Assembly (NCBI GenBank): GCA_017506865.1 | Contig: JAFCMP010000526.1 | Location: 620,001 to 684,000, forward strand | Source: Tribonema minus | Taxonomy: Eukaryota; Sar; Xanthophyceae; Tribonematales; Tribonemataceae | DNA: 64,000 nucleotides | Direction of reading: 5' to 3' | Part shown: piece by piece, positions 10,711-22,476 of the stretch | How the letters are laid out: every line of letters starts with the position of its first letter | Numbering within the stretch: position 1 is the first letter of the stretch | Translations under genes and position numbers: made by a program | The notes under the pieces: model-generated | The model's input: the letters and a program-made list of their open reading frames with translations, nothing else | Databases searched by the model: none | Told to the model about the DNA's origin: nothing

Positions 10711-13700
10711 CGTGCGGCGCAGCGCCAGCGCCGCGGTGCTGCCATTGTGCAGCACACAAAACCGGCACTGGCGGCAGTGGTCTCACGGCAGCAGCGGCGG
10801 CGGCGGCGGCGGCGCACGGAGACGTGTCGTGCGCAGCAAGCTCAAGTGCCGCTGCTTCCTGAGTTCCGAGACAATCTGAACGCCCTCTCCTTGTCAAGCG
10901 TTTTCCGCTTTTCGTTCTCTCATGGCGCTGTGCGTGTGCGCATGCTGTGATACGCACCCTGCGAGCGCAATGGGCTGGATAGTAGTGTGTAGTCTGCGCA
11001 TGTCCATGCTGCTGCGTGCGTGCGCACTGACCGGGGAGGTGCTCAAGTGCATGACACTGGGGGTGTGTTAGGGGGGAGGAAATGCGTGTCCAGCAACAAA
11101 AGAGTCAGCAGGATGCGCTGGCGTTGCTGCAATGTGAAGTTGCTGCATGCAGTGATATCTTGAATGGTGGCACTTGCGCATGACGGAAGGGGCAGTTGTG
11201 ACAGATTTCATCTCCAGTCAACGTGCATGCTCGAGTGAAGAGCACTCAAAACATTGACGACAGCCGAGATGGCATGACAGATGATGGGCATAGCAAAAGG
11301 ACACGATAAGTCAGATGTATGCAATGTCGCCATAATGTACGCACATACACCATTTGTGCACACGTGGTTCTACGAGTGCCGCGCCTTGTTGACTGCACCT
11401 TGCAACTTTGCTGCGCTTTGAGAGAAACGGCTCGCTTCTTGCAGCATTCAAGGATGAGCACCCCCCCACATTGGGGCTAGAGCATCCGTTATTGTCGCGT
11501 ATCACATGTTCCCGCTTTATTGTTCACAAAATGTGTGTCGTTACTGAATAGGCTGAGAGTCTGTGCCATTGCTCAACACGGTGCCAATTACTGATGCATG
11601 CATGAGCAAATGTCAGATACTCACAAGTGGGCAGCTCCAGAGTGTTTCTGGCCACTAAAGAGCATGTGTGCCACGCATTACACTCTATGCAGATTTGTGT
11701 TGTACCAATGACATGGTCAGACTTCGTAGCACAGCTGCCTTCCAGACAGAGTCGGACCATCACCCCCAAACAATGTTGTGAGAGTGACTTGTGTAAGGCG
11801 CCCGCGCTCTTCAGCTTGCCAGCAACTGACTTCACATGGGCAAGGAGCCCTCACCGTTGTCTCCCAAACCCCCATAATTCCTGACGTGCAGCAACAACGG
11901 TGCTGTGAGAGAATGGAGCAGCTGCGGCCGGCTGTGCTGCTGTTGCTGCTGCCATAAAAAAGGCTGGTGGGTCTCAAGATCAATGGCATATCTCAGCAAG
12001 GGCCTATCAAATCATTTAACTCATTCTGATGCACATGATGTATGACTGTTGCGTAGAGCCAATGATCGTGAGTCGCTGCGCACAGCTCCGACAGTAACCT
12101 GAAGAGCTCCAACAGTAACTCCATGCGTGCCCGTGCTGGGTAGTAGGGTATTGGGGAGCTGAACTGTTCACTGAGGTCCATCTGAACTCCACCCACATAG
12201 ATAGCACAGCAGTGGAGAGTGAATGTCAGCAGGATTCATGGTGACCCACAGAAGTGGCGATCAAGTACAACAAAAAGCAGTTGCGTGCTCTGCATTTGGC
12301 GAACGTTGTCCATGGCACTGAACCAGCCGTACTTGCCATCAGATTCCAAAGTTGACTTCCTGATAGAGTGGTAGGAGGACTCCGACATCAGAAAGGCAAT
12401 GAAATTGAGAGAGATCTGACTGAAAGTATTGTACTGGTTGTTGCACCGCTGGCACCATAGCCGGGTGGCTGTTTCTACATGGTGGTTTTGCACACGTGTA
12501 TATGCCATCAAGCAGAACTTGAACTGCGTAACAGCAACAGTACTGCATTTAGTACTGTATCTGCACAAATGTTCGGCCACATCCATGTTGTCTGTCGGTA
12601 CGGCGATACAGTACCACAAGTGCTGCAACAGCTGTACGTGGATCGTACAATTCATCGTAATAGTGGTTGCTGCTTGTAGCTGTCGATCATACTCCGAAAT
12701 TCGTTGGCTTCTCGATGTTGTATATTGCGGTGTTGCTGCCAGGAATCCTTCTATCATTCTATCAAGAAGTCAGCTAAAAAACCCTGGTGGGCGAGAAGAC
12801 CATGAAGTTGCAAGCGCGTGCCGCATTGCATGTGGACTCTTGTGGCCTCTTCCTCGAGGTCCCCCAAGGGCACTGCTTCATGGCAGACAAGACATCCACA
12901 TGCCCAGGATCTAAGGTGAGCTCAGAATTCGCCAGCACTCTATACCACTCCATACCACAGGCACACAGTGGCTTGCAGCCACATGCAGTGCACCCGTGGT
13001 ATAGGCAGGAGCTGTTGGTGGTGGATTTTGAGCTCTTCTTGGATAGTGGGTATACGTGGATGTCTTGTCGGCCATGAAGCAGATGCTCTTCGGGGACCTC
13101 TAGTGAGGCCGTGCATTGCGGGCACGCACGCGCAACTTCACTGTCTACTTGCCCATCAGGGTTTCAAAGTTGGCTTTCTGATCGAGTGGTAAAAGGACTC
13201 CTGGGAGCCACATCGCAACTGATGGCATCGAGAAGGCAATGCATTTTTTTGCAAGATCCGACAGTTTTGAGCGTCCCGCTGGCAGCAATCATTGCTGGTG
13301 GCTGCTTCCACCTCGAGCGTGGGCAAAAGCGAGAAGAACGCAAATGCCGCTTTGGCTATGGTGCCACCGGCATGCCAATACAACCGGCAACGATTGGCGC
13401 TATGAGGAGGCCGGGCAGTTCTGCCCGAGCATCTGGCTGAGTGAGTGGTGGTGCTGTCGGTGCGAGTAGGGTCATCTACATCAAAGCCAAAAACTCGGTA
13501 GGAAGGTTGCACATGCCCCAAGAATCCAACACACCTGACCAGGTGTCCATGCAGGTCAGCACTCGCGTACCTGCGCCTGTGTTGGCACATACTGCTCATC
13601 TGGTCGCATTCGCGTGTAGAGCTTCCGCTGCTGTCCGTGTGGTTATTGACTCACGTAGCACAAACTCCACACACAGAGCTGTAGTGCATGACAAACAGGT

Positions 13701-14829
13701 TGCTGAAGCGCCTGCCAGTTCGAATTCATTTGTGTGTGTGTGTGTGTGCTGAAGATGTTTTACCACGAAAAAATCTTGAAGCTCAACTTGAAGTTTTACT
13801 CATAAGCAAAAACGTGAAGAGACCGCTGCGCTCCACACTCTCGCGCCTCCACCAAGAGATTTGTGGATTTATGAGTGAATGGCACAAACAGGATGATGTT
13901 CGGCTGTCTGGAGAACCTGCTGGTTAATGTATGCAACGTCGTCATCGACGCAGGTCCGCATCCGGTAGCTGTACTGAGTGCCAACATGGCAGCTTGCCAA
14001 TGCGTCGCGCCATTTGTCAAGTGTCAAAACCACTTGCCCGATTGGTGCACTCATAGTGGTGTGGCCCTGTGTGGTTGGTGTGATGGACTGCATATCACAT
14101 CTAAAAGGAGTGCAATGCTAGTACACTCTTCAGACGTGTCGGATTATTGAAAGCATTCCCAATTCGCAAGGCCCTGAGCGCCAAAGCAGAATACGCATGC
14201 AGAACAAAACATGGCAAGGGAGCTGCGACCTCAAATACAACAACATGCTTGGTTTCAAGCTCTCAACACCACGTCAGACCTCTAGTCCAGGCAGAAAACA
14301 CAGGAATGTGTCAATCAATGGCAAACCGGCGGCAGAGCAACCACCATAGAAATATGGGCTTGGACCGGTTTTTCATTCCAGAGGGTTTTCACGGCGGCGT
14401 ACCAAACAATGATGTTGGGAAGGGAGCGCCTTCCCCCCCTGCTACGCACGCTGTATGTGTACACGCATCGTGCAGGCATTTGCGCGACATCTCAAGTGCG
14501 TCGGCTACGCTCGGCTGAGCACTGCCGCCTGCTGCCGCGTTCCCGCCACCGTCAGCGCGCGCCCGCGCTGACGACTCGTTGGCAGTTGTTTTTGTATCCT
14601 ACTTGATGCGGCACTCAATCTCGCTCAGGCGCTGCCGTGCAGCACTGGCGGCGTGCGCTGCGCTATGTAAACCGTAAATGTGGGCGCGGAAACGAAAGCG
14701 CTGCGGCGGCTGCGGCGTCTGCGCCATTTGCCTGGCGGAGCCGGTGCAAGTTGAACTGCTCCAGCGTTTGCCGCCTAACTGCCTCCTTGCGCAAAAGGCC
14801 ATTGCAGAAGCGGCCTCCATGCCGCCGCG
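10711..14829. other. Convergent intergenic region, no supported gene
   Basis: The SPOC gene ends at 10710 and the AP2 gene ends at 14830 on the opposite strand. GC content is visibly lower than in the flanking exons. It contains the inverted repeat at 12739-13236 with a related copy at about 12300-12410, a (GT)n run at 13730-13748, and short open frames on both strands that I cannot assign. Eroded transposon sequence is a reasonable guess but is not shown. Confidence 0.5.
12739..13236. repeat. Large imperfect inverted repeat (~180-195 bp arms)
   Basis: The left arm 12739-12915 and the reverse complement of 13040-13236 align at roughly 75% by eye. Shared blocks include CATGGCNGACAAGACATCCAC, read in halves as CATGGC and GACAAGACATCCAC, plus GAGGTCCCC, TGAAGTTGC and AACCCTG. 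A third relative lies at about 12345-12410 in the right-arm orientation (TCGAGTGGTA versus TAGAGTGGTA). This suggests a multi-copy element with fold-back structure. Confidence 0.7.
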
Positions 14830-17800
14830 TCATGCGCGCATGATCGCGCCGATCATCTCCAACTTGACGTCGTCGGAGATGTCGAGCGCCTTGAGGCACT
14901 CCACGAGCGCCGTCTGCGCGCGCCCCTTCTCCGCGCGCCGCTCGAGCTGCCGCAGCGCCGCCGCGGTGGCGCTCGTGAAGTGCTGCCGCGCCGCCACGGG
15001 CGCGGCGAGCACGCCGCCGTACTCGCGAAAGCCGCCGGAAGACGACGCGGCGGACACGACCATGGCCAGGCTCAGCGGCGCGTCAGCGTCGGCGCTGGCG
15101 GCAGCGGCAGTGGTGGCGGCGGCAGCGGCGGCGCGCAGCGCTGCTGATGTCGGCAGGTCAGCGCTGGCGACCGTGCTGTCGCTGTCATCGTCGTCGGCGT
15201 CTGCGCCGCCGAACCCGGGCGGTGACTCTGCAGCCGCCGCACGTTCGGAGTGTGCAAGGTCGTCTGGCATCAGCGACCCACTGTCCGTGCGTCCTGCGGG
15301 GGCATCGTGTGCGGCGGCAGCAGCCTCGCTGCCGGTGCTCGAGCCTGCACTGCCGGAACCATGGGGTCCTGGTGCAGGCCCCATTGTAAGAAGTGCGCCG
15401 TCGATTGGACCGTCTGATCCGGCGTCGCTTGCGCGGTGAGCGAGTGGCGCAGCAGCAGCGGCAGCGGCAGCAGCTGAAGGCGCCGCGCTTCCGGGCTGCG
15501 GCGGCGCAGCACTGCTGGGTGGCGCCGCAGGAGTGCTGCCAGTGTCGCCACCGGTGGCGGGCGCGCTGGCTGTCGCCGGAGCAGCAGCAGCAGCGGCGGC
15601 GGCCGCAGGAGGAGCGCCAGCAGCAGCAGCAGCAGGGGCGGTGGCGGGGGGCGCAGCGGGCTGAGGCGGCGGCTGCGCAGCGAGCTGCGCAGGAGGCGGC
15701 GCGCCGACAGCAGCGTCGTCGGTCGCGGCCTTCACGTCAGGTCCAGATGGCTGAGCGCTGTCGCTTGCGTCGTCCGTGCGAGCCGCAGCAGCAGCAGCAG
15801 GTGCCATTGCCGAGCTGGGAGGTTGTGCGGCAGGCCCCGCAGTGGTGGCCCACGGCGGCGGCTGCAGCGCCGGCGCTTGTGGCGGCGCACCCGCGGGCGC
15901 AGGCGCAGACGCACCTGACCCGGCCGACGAATGTGCGCCAGACGCGCTTGCCGGCGGCGGCGCAGACGCCGGAGCAGCGACATCGCGATGGCTGTCAGCG
16001 GCGGCAGCGCCGCCGCCGCTCGATGCCACCACCAGCACATGCCGCGGTACGTCCACCTGCGCTGCTGCCCCTGCCGCCGCTGCCGCCGCCGCCTGCATTG
16101 CAGCGCCGTCAAGCGCCTCGTCCGCCGGCCTGGGGCGCTTGCGCGCGCTGCTGCCGTTGATGGCGGCAGCAGCGCCGTCCAGACTTCCGCCATTCGCCAC
16201 AGCGCCGCCGCTGCCGCCGCCGTTGCGTGCCTCTGCAGGGACGACGGCGTCAACGCGTTGCGCGCGCCACGCCTTCTTGGGGTGCTTTGCCGCATGAGGC
16301 GCAGTTGTTGCGGGCCGTTTCTGAGCGCCGTTCTCAGCAGTTACCGCCAGTTCCACCGGTGGCGGCGGCGGCGGCAGCGGCAGCACGGAAACCAGCTGCT
16401 CGGGCTGAGCCGCTGCCGTCAGCGGCGGCGCCGCTGCTGCTGCTACCGCTGCTGCGCATGGTGAGCTGAGCGCTGGCGTCGGCGGCGGCAGCTGCAGGCG
16501 CGCCTTGAGCTTGGCGGCGGCGGCGGCGACCAGCTTGTCGCGGTACGGCTGTCCCGCGGCGTACTTGCGCGCCTCCTCCGCGGGTATGTCGTTCATCAGG
16601 TGCTGCCGTGCGGCAGCGGCGCGTGGTGATGAGGGCGTGGTGAGCGCGCGCGCTGGTGAATGAGCAGCATGTATGTATGAAATTTGCGCGCGGGCAACGC
16701 GGTTGAGATGCTCCGCATAGCGTCGTGGAGGGCTGAAACGCGCGTTGGTGCAGGCAAGGTCTCTCAAGACATCATGTTTTGCGCATTGTGAAGAAAATGC
16801 GCGCCGGACGGGCTTCTCCGCACGACCCACTACGCTCCGTCAGAGATGCACACATGATGCCTGCCGCCATTGACCATCACGAAAGGGACAAGCAGCGACA
16901 ACTGTTGGGGACGCCTCTACAGAAGCATCAAGCCGATGCAATTAGCCATGCGGTCCATTGGTCCACCATCTGCATGCGGAAAGGGTTTCTTTTGAAGGGC
17001 ACACAACAATTCCGTGTGAACAACAAGCAGACAGTGTGAACACCTGTCGCCAGACATCGATTCTTACTACATCGTGTTTAATCCCCAATTTGCTGGGCCG
17101 TGAAACAGATTGCCAAACAGCGTGCGAGGCGCATGGCAGTCAAACTTCACTTTCCATGTCACAATGGCGACAATGGCGACGCTATTGGCGCGACAACAGT
17201 GTTTGCAACTGTCTAGAGACATTACATAGACGCTGTGCCGGTCTTCATCCCCAATCTTTGGGCGTCGGAAGAAGTTGCCAAGCAGGGTAAACCCTACATT
17301 TTACCCTAACCCTACCCTGCGTGGTGTATGCAACTCGAACTCTACCTATGTGTCATGATGTCAGCGAGTTGTGACGCAATCAGCGCAGGGAAAACAGCAA
17401 AGTAAAACGTACCAGGAGATCTGGCTTGAGGTGGCGTATGCCGTCGTTGTACGCGAGCGCAGCCTCGATGGGCGTGTCGTGCGTGCCCAGGTGCAACTTC
17501 ACCTTGTCCCTGCAAATAAGTGAAGACAGGAGCCACGTAGGAAACTGTGAACCAATTGTGTCACATATGGCGCACGCAAGCCAGCTGTGAACAAAGACGT
17601 CTTGAAAACTTCAAGCGTGAAGCTGCTGCATGCATAGACCACCACAGGCATCAGTTAGGATCATGCAACGAGTTAAAACTTTGCCTGCCCCCTATCTAGG
17701 TGTAATACACGGCCATGCACAGAATGTCGAGACACCCCTGGAACAGGTCACATGTGGAGTTGCTAAACCAGGGTTGGGGTTAGGGTTAGGAAGTAGGCAG

Positions 17801-20800
17801 GGGACGAGTTTGTGCGTCACTGCACTCGCTGATCTGCGCATCTGCTGCGCGAAGTTCAAGTACACCCAACTGGAGTGTGAGGGCTATAGGTATGGCACAG
17901 ACAACGAATGGGGACATCGCCCGAGGCAGCAAACACCTGACATCATCTGAAGTTGTGGGCGCAAGGTACTGTTCTGCAGACCCGACTCCTGCCGTAGCAC
18001 CTACACACGCACCATCTGCAATCCGCGAGTGGTTGTCGCAGCGAACCGTGCCCTCCACGCCGCAGAACAGCAATGATTCGCCGACGAAAGACAGATATGA
18101 GGTCTGCCGAGCGCTGACACTGCCCAACCTACTCAGACTCAAACCCGCCGATATCAACTAAAATCAACTCATGCCCGACAGAGTTTCTGTAATCTACTCA
18201 GATCCCAGCACACGTCATCATTGTGTTGCCTAAATGATACAGGCAGCAAACACTTATTGGTTGATTCAAAACGTAGTCAGCGCAGCGTACACAAGCTACG
18301 CCAACGACCAAAATGTGTACACAACAAGTACATTACGAGTACATGAGGAGTTCACCGTACTTGGTGAATGACGCCTGCCAGCCGCGGCTGTGGCGGCACA
18401 CTCCCTTGTATGGATGCGCAGCTGTGTGGCTGAAAACCTGCGGCGCAGCAGAACAGCCGCAGGTCAGAGTCTTTGTTGTGCGCTTTCCAGCAGCCGTTGA
18501 TGCATGGAAGTACGTACGTGAGATGCGCGTTCATCAGCCGCAGGTACGGTCTGCATCATCTGTGTGGCCCGTTGCATCTTTGGTGCGCAAGTGCCGGAGC
18601 GTGCGGACAACTGCATGCTCATTGCCATCACCCACTGACGGTTACAGCGATTACACATGCCTGAGACCAGACTACAACACTATACTTCTGAGTAGTGGCA
18701 CACGACTGGCGTCGGTGTTCTGTTGCTATGGTCACCTTGATATCTTCCCCTGACGTTGTACAGTATTAGACAGTGGGCGACAGCTCACAGCACTGCCGCA
18801 TTGCAGTAGCAACTCCAAGCAGGGACGCTCCTTGCAGCCGCAATTCATGGTCTGCGCGCCACAACTGCCGCTGACAGGTGGAGAAAGCAACACTGTATCT
18901 GGTGTGCAGCTGCACTGTGTTGCTTCACTTTCCAAATGCTAGCAAAAGAGCCGATGTGCGGTGTGCGCTCAAGTCTTGCGCATTTTAGCTGCATTGAGCG
19001 CTGCCGGCGGCCTCGTAACTCTACCCCTAACCCTTATCCTAACCCTAACCCTAACATGCGGTGCCGTCAACCACACTGCATAACTGACAGTGCGGCACTC
19101 CTCAAAAGACTGCACGGCGGTAACGCTACGGCAACGACAACAGCAACCTGCTAGCGGCAATTACAACATGCCGCGCGCTCCACAGCACTTTAAAGGTCAA
19201 TCGCACGCACGCAGTTCAACCACCTGACTGGGCCTCGGCGAAGCGTGTGCAGACTGCGCTGAGGCAGAGCCGGGGGTCGCTGTAGCTGGCGGCGCCGGAG
19301 CACCCGCAACGGGCGGCGTTGCAGCTGCAGCAGCTGCGCTTGTGGGCGTCGCCGGAGGGGCGGCTGAGTCACACGCAGGAGTTTAGGGTTAGGCTTAGGG
19401 TTAGGGCTGGGTGGTAAATTAGCATACGAGAAAGGTGGTGAGGGCAGGAGAATGGGTGGGGCATTAGCACATGAGAAAGGCGGTGCGAGAGGACACGGGT
19501 GCAGGTGTCGTTTCTTGCAGGGACCGTGCTACGCATGTGTGCAATTGGCGTGCGACACCCTGCCAGGGGCTGCCTTTCGCATCGCTCTTTAGGGTTAGGT
19601 AACCCTAACGTTACCCTAACCCTAACCCTAATGCGCCACTGATCATTACAACTGGCTGTCTGAACAGTCCAAGGGCAACGCTCATCAACGCTGCAACTTG
19701 AAGTTATGCGACAATGACAGGGTAGGCCGGCGCAAGTTTGAGGTTTAATATTACAGCAGGTATGTGCTGCGAGTGTGATATGTGAGACAACATGACTGAC
19801 CAAGTCAGCGCTCGCCAGCACCTCGACTTGAAGTCAAGTGACATGAGACGCGTAGTTGGTGGGGTCTGCATGTGAGTTGAAGTGTACCGCAGGTACGAGG
19901 TACAGGTGCGACGTGCGGGACAACATGACTGCGGCACACAATACATAAGTCACTGTGCAACAACTTTGCTGAAACAAGCTTCATCAGGCGTCAGCGGCAT
20001 CCCATCAATGAGACCGCAGAGTGGCCAGTTCCCAGCACTGCCGGGCTTCTAGTCCAGGCATAAAACTTGATCTTGCGAGCGCGCTGCTCGAGCCATCGGC
20101 CAAGTGCATACGGTATGTATATGGAATGTGTATGAGCATGGATGAATCAACTGATTACTATTTTCAACGCTGCGCTTTTTGTTTATAAATTACTTACCAG
20201 CGCCATTCGCTGCAGCCGCGGGAGCGTCATCGGCGTAGCCCGGCACTTCGTTGAGCAGATGCTGAGCAGCGCAGCAGCGCAGGGAACGAAATGCATGAAT
20301 GGATGAATGACTGACTGAGTGAATGAATAGACGGATGAAGAGTTGAATGTTGAATTGCCAGTGCAGCAGCGCTCAAGCCGATAGCTGCGTCAGCGTCAGT
20401 CAGGGCAGCGCCAGTTACAGATGGCAGTTACAGTTCTGTGACGCCGCGGCCCGCGGGCACGCTAGGCAGGTAGCAACAGCAGCGTTCAGGCCTGAGGTCA
20501 GCAGTGCTGAGGCCTAATCGTAACTTAATCCTGACCCTAACCTAACCTTAATCTAACCCTTACTCTAATTCTAACCTCACCCCAACCCTGAACTACCGTA
20601 TATGATGGCGATTAAGACCCCCCCGTCTAGAACTTTTGGGGCCGAATGCGACGCATGATGCTAGGGGAGCCCGTCGTATACCATGTACCCCCCGGCTTAG
20701 CGTCTCCGGCACGACGAGATGCGTCTCATGCGCTGGGTCATGGGCAGTAAGCCGGGGTCCAAACACGCAACGCACCAAGCTTTACGCCAGACGATGGCTA

Positions 20801-22476
20801 GATTCAAGTTGTGTCAGATAAACGATAGAGCTCATTGCTCTGTGCACGCTGTCGCCCTTGGAGTGCGTGAACGTTCTCCTGCGGTTTGCTCTTTCATTCT
20901 TACTGCGGTACCATCCTGCAATGCCAGCAGTGGCACATGCAGTGCAAGAAGCCCGCGCATATCGTGAGCAGTAACAGTGCCACCGCCATGATGCCTCTCG
21001 CTAGCCTCCCTCTGACAGACCGCACACCCCACAAACTTTCGAAACTTTGAACTTCAACGGTTACTTGAAGTAGAACCTCTGACGAGTTGAGTTACACCAC
21101 AGACTGTAGGGGTGTATCAAGGTGCCTCGACTTTAGGTACACAATGCGACTCAGCTTGTTTTGGCATGAAACATGGTCTATGGGGGTCTCACTCGATTCG
21201 AGTGAGGTATGATGGGCACTGTGTGCATGTTTACACATGGGGGGGGGGTCTTATTCCATGTACCCCCCGTCTTAGCATTTGTTGTCTGCCCAGTGCCTAT
21301 GTTATGGCATTTAACCCCAGTAGCCACGCATTGCACTGCGAAGCAGAGGCCCTGTCTCAGGCTGTTTGACGTTTTTCAGGCATGTAGGATGGGTGATTGG
21401 AGTACAAGTCGAATGCAAGCCGCGAGTCCCACTTGCAACTGCAACAATCACTGTCTGGCTGTTTAACCCTTTTCAGGCATGTAGGATGAGAGCCCAAGTC
21501 AGAGTGCAAGCCACAAGTCCCGCTTGCAACTGCAACAGTCGCCGTTTACGCAACCCCAGCCTTGACCTCAACTAATGTACCATCCGCTGTCGGGTTGCGT
21601 GTGTGTGTGTTAGCTGGCAGTGTGCGCACACGGCTCAACCCGGTTCACTGCCACACCGCTCTGGCCATAGCGGGACAAGGAACTGATCAGTGTGAACACA
21701 TACTGAGCTGTTCATGCCCACTGACAGCTGCAAGGACACTAGCCTGAGTGTTGCGGGTGAGGAACCGCGGGCTGCAGCCAACAGGCGACCTTTTCAGCTG
21801 GCCAGGCGTGGATGCAAGTACATATCAATGCAGCAACACAGCCTGTGCCCAGGACACATTCTGCTGACGCACGGCTGCTGGTTGGACGTGACAGGCGCCC
21901 TGATGCCTTCATGCTCGCCTTCAACGCGCTGACGTGTTGACACGGCTTCTGGAAGGTGAGAACGCACTACAACAAATCACTATTGTTATATTCACCATCA
22001 TGAATAAATGCTTTGAAGGACGGAGCACTCACCAAAATCATCCGGGCGCAGCTGCTGCAGAGCTTCGATGACAACTATTGTTATAAATAGATGCACACAT
22101 AATCACATGCATAAATGAATGCATAAAAGGAGGGAAGGCTCACCAGGTCATCAGGGCGCAGCTGCCGCAGAGCTTCGTTGAACCTGAGCGCTGCCGCCTC
22201 CGGGGTGTCGTAGCACCCCAACGAGTGTCTCGTCATTCTGGTCAAGGCGCAAGAATGTTGACAGGAGTGAGCCAAGGAAAACAACGTGGCGCTGTCATCT
22301 GGCCATGTACAATGCAAAATCGGGGGCTCCATATGTTCAAGCCGGACTGCAAACTTCTGTACAGGAGCGTCGCCAGCTCGAATAAGTGTTGAAGTTGTGG
22401 CTCGCGCGCGTCCCGTACACCGTGGTCGCGGTACAGGTCCATCATTGCGTCGCAAAACGGGAACTGTGTCTCTCAC
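14830..22476 (-). CDS. AP2-domain protein with two AP2 modules (Ala-rich C-terminus)
   Basis: Exons on the minus strand: 22476(or within)-22144, 20261-20198, 19363-19224, 18437-18337, 17509-17413, 16602-14830, all phase-consistent. Module 2 is clear: YKGVCRHSRGWQASF in exon 18437-18337 joins LHLGTHDTP and EAALAYNDGI in exon 17509-17413, giving a ~57-residue AP2 fold with the YRG-like and LGT elements. Module 1 keeps LGCYDTPEAAALRFNEAL; its first half is unclear. After each module comes the same tail (HLMNDIP and HLLNEVP), so the two halves are internal paralogues. The long last exon is poly-Ala/Pro with a basic patch (KHPKKAWRAQR) and ends in a helical segment (LVECLKALDISDDVKLE). AP2 proteins bind DNA in the nucleus; targets are unknown. 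The gene could instead be two tandem genes, since exon 19363 also reads to a TGA at 19197-19199. The start codon is not settled. Confidence 0.7.
18594..18745 (+). repeat. Dispersed repeat, copy 1 (partner at 56077-56220)
   Basis: Shares CATGCTCATTGCC, AGACTACAAC, CACACGACTGGCGTC and GGTCACCTT in the same order with 56077-56220, about 75% identity by eye, same strand. No function recognised. Confidence 0.65.
19021..19055. repeat. Interstitial telomere-like CCCTAA tract
   Basis: Four or five near-perfect CCCTAA units, in an intron of the AP2 gene. Similar tracts at 19383-19408 (about 20 bp upstream of the exon 19363 acceptor) and 19588-19631 (TTAGGG then CCCTAA, head to head). Confidence 0.85.
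21188..21206. repeat. Near-perfect 19-nt palindrome
   Basis: CTCACTCGA and TCGAGTGAG arms flank a single central T. Lies in an AP2-gene intron; no function assigned. Confidence 0.6.
21361..21546. repeat. ~105-bp intronic tandem duplication
   Basis: Two copies share TTTTCAGGCATGTAGGATG and CTTGCAACTGCAACA with GAATGCAAGCC/GAGTGCAAGCC between. It does not overlap any exon I can see. Confidence 0.8.
22020..22185 (-). repeat. Tandem duplication of the exon 22144 donor junction (AP2 module 1)
   Basis: The true exon end (codons for LRQLRPDDL, then GTGAGCC) is repeated ~108 bp further into the intron as LQQLRPDDF-type sequence followed by GTGAGTG (about 22027-22068). Flanking ACTATTGTTATA and ATGAATAAATG-like blocks are duplicated too. 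Confidence 0.8.

Noticed and set aside
12843-12915. FMADKT-like string suggesting a DDE transposase
   Set aside because: Too short, in one arm of an inverted repeat, with an indel in the other arm and no other catalytic motif.
14678-15439. Plus-strand frame starting with RKRKRCGGCGVCAICLAEP, which resembles a CXXC zinc finger
   Set aside because: Only the first cysteines fit, the second half is missing, and most of the frame is antisense to the AP2 gene's last exon.
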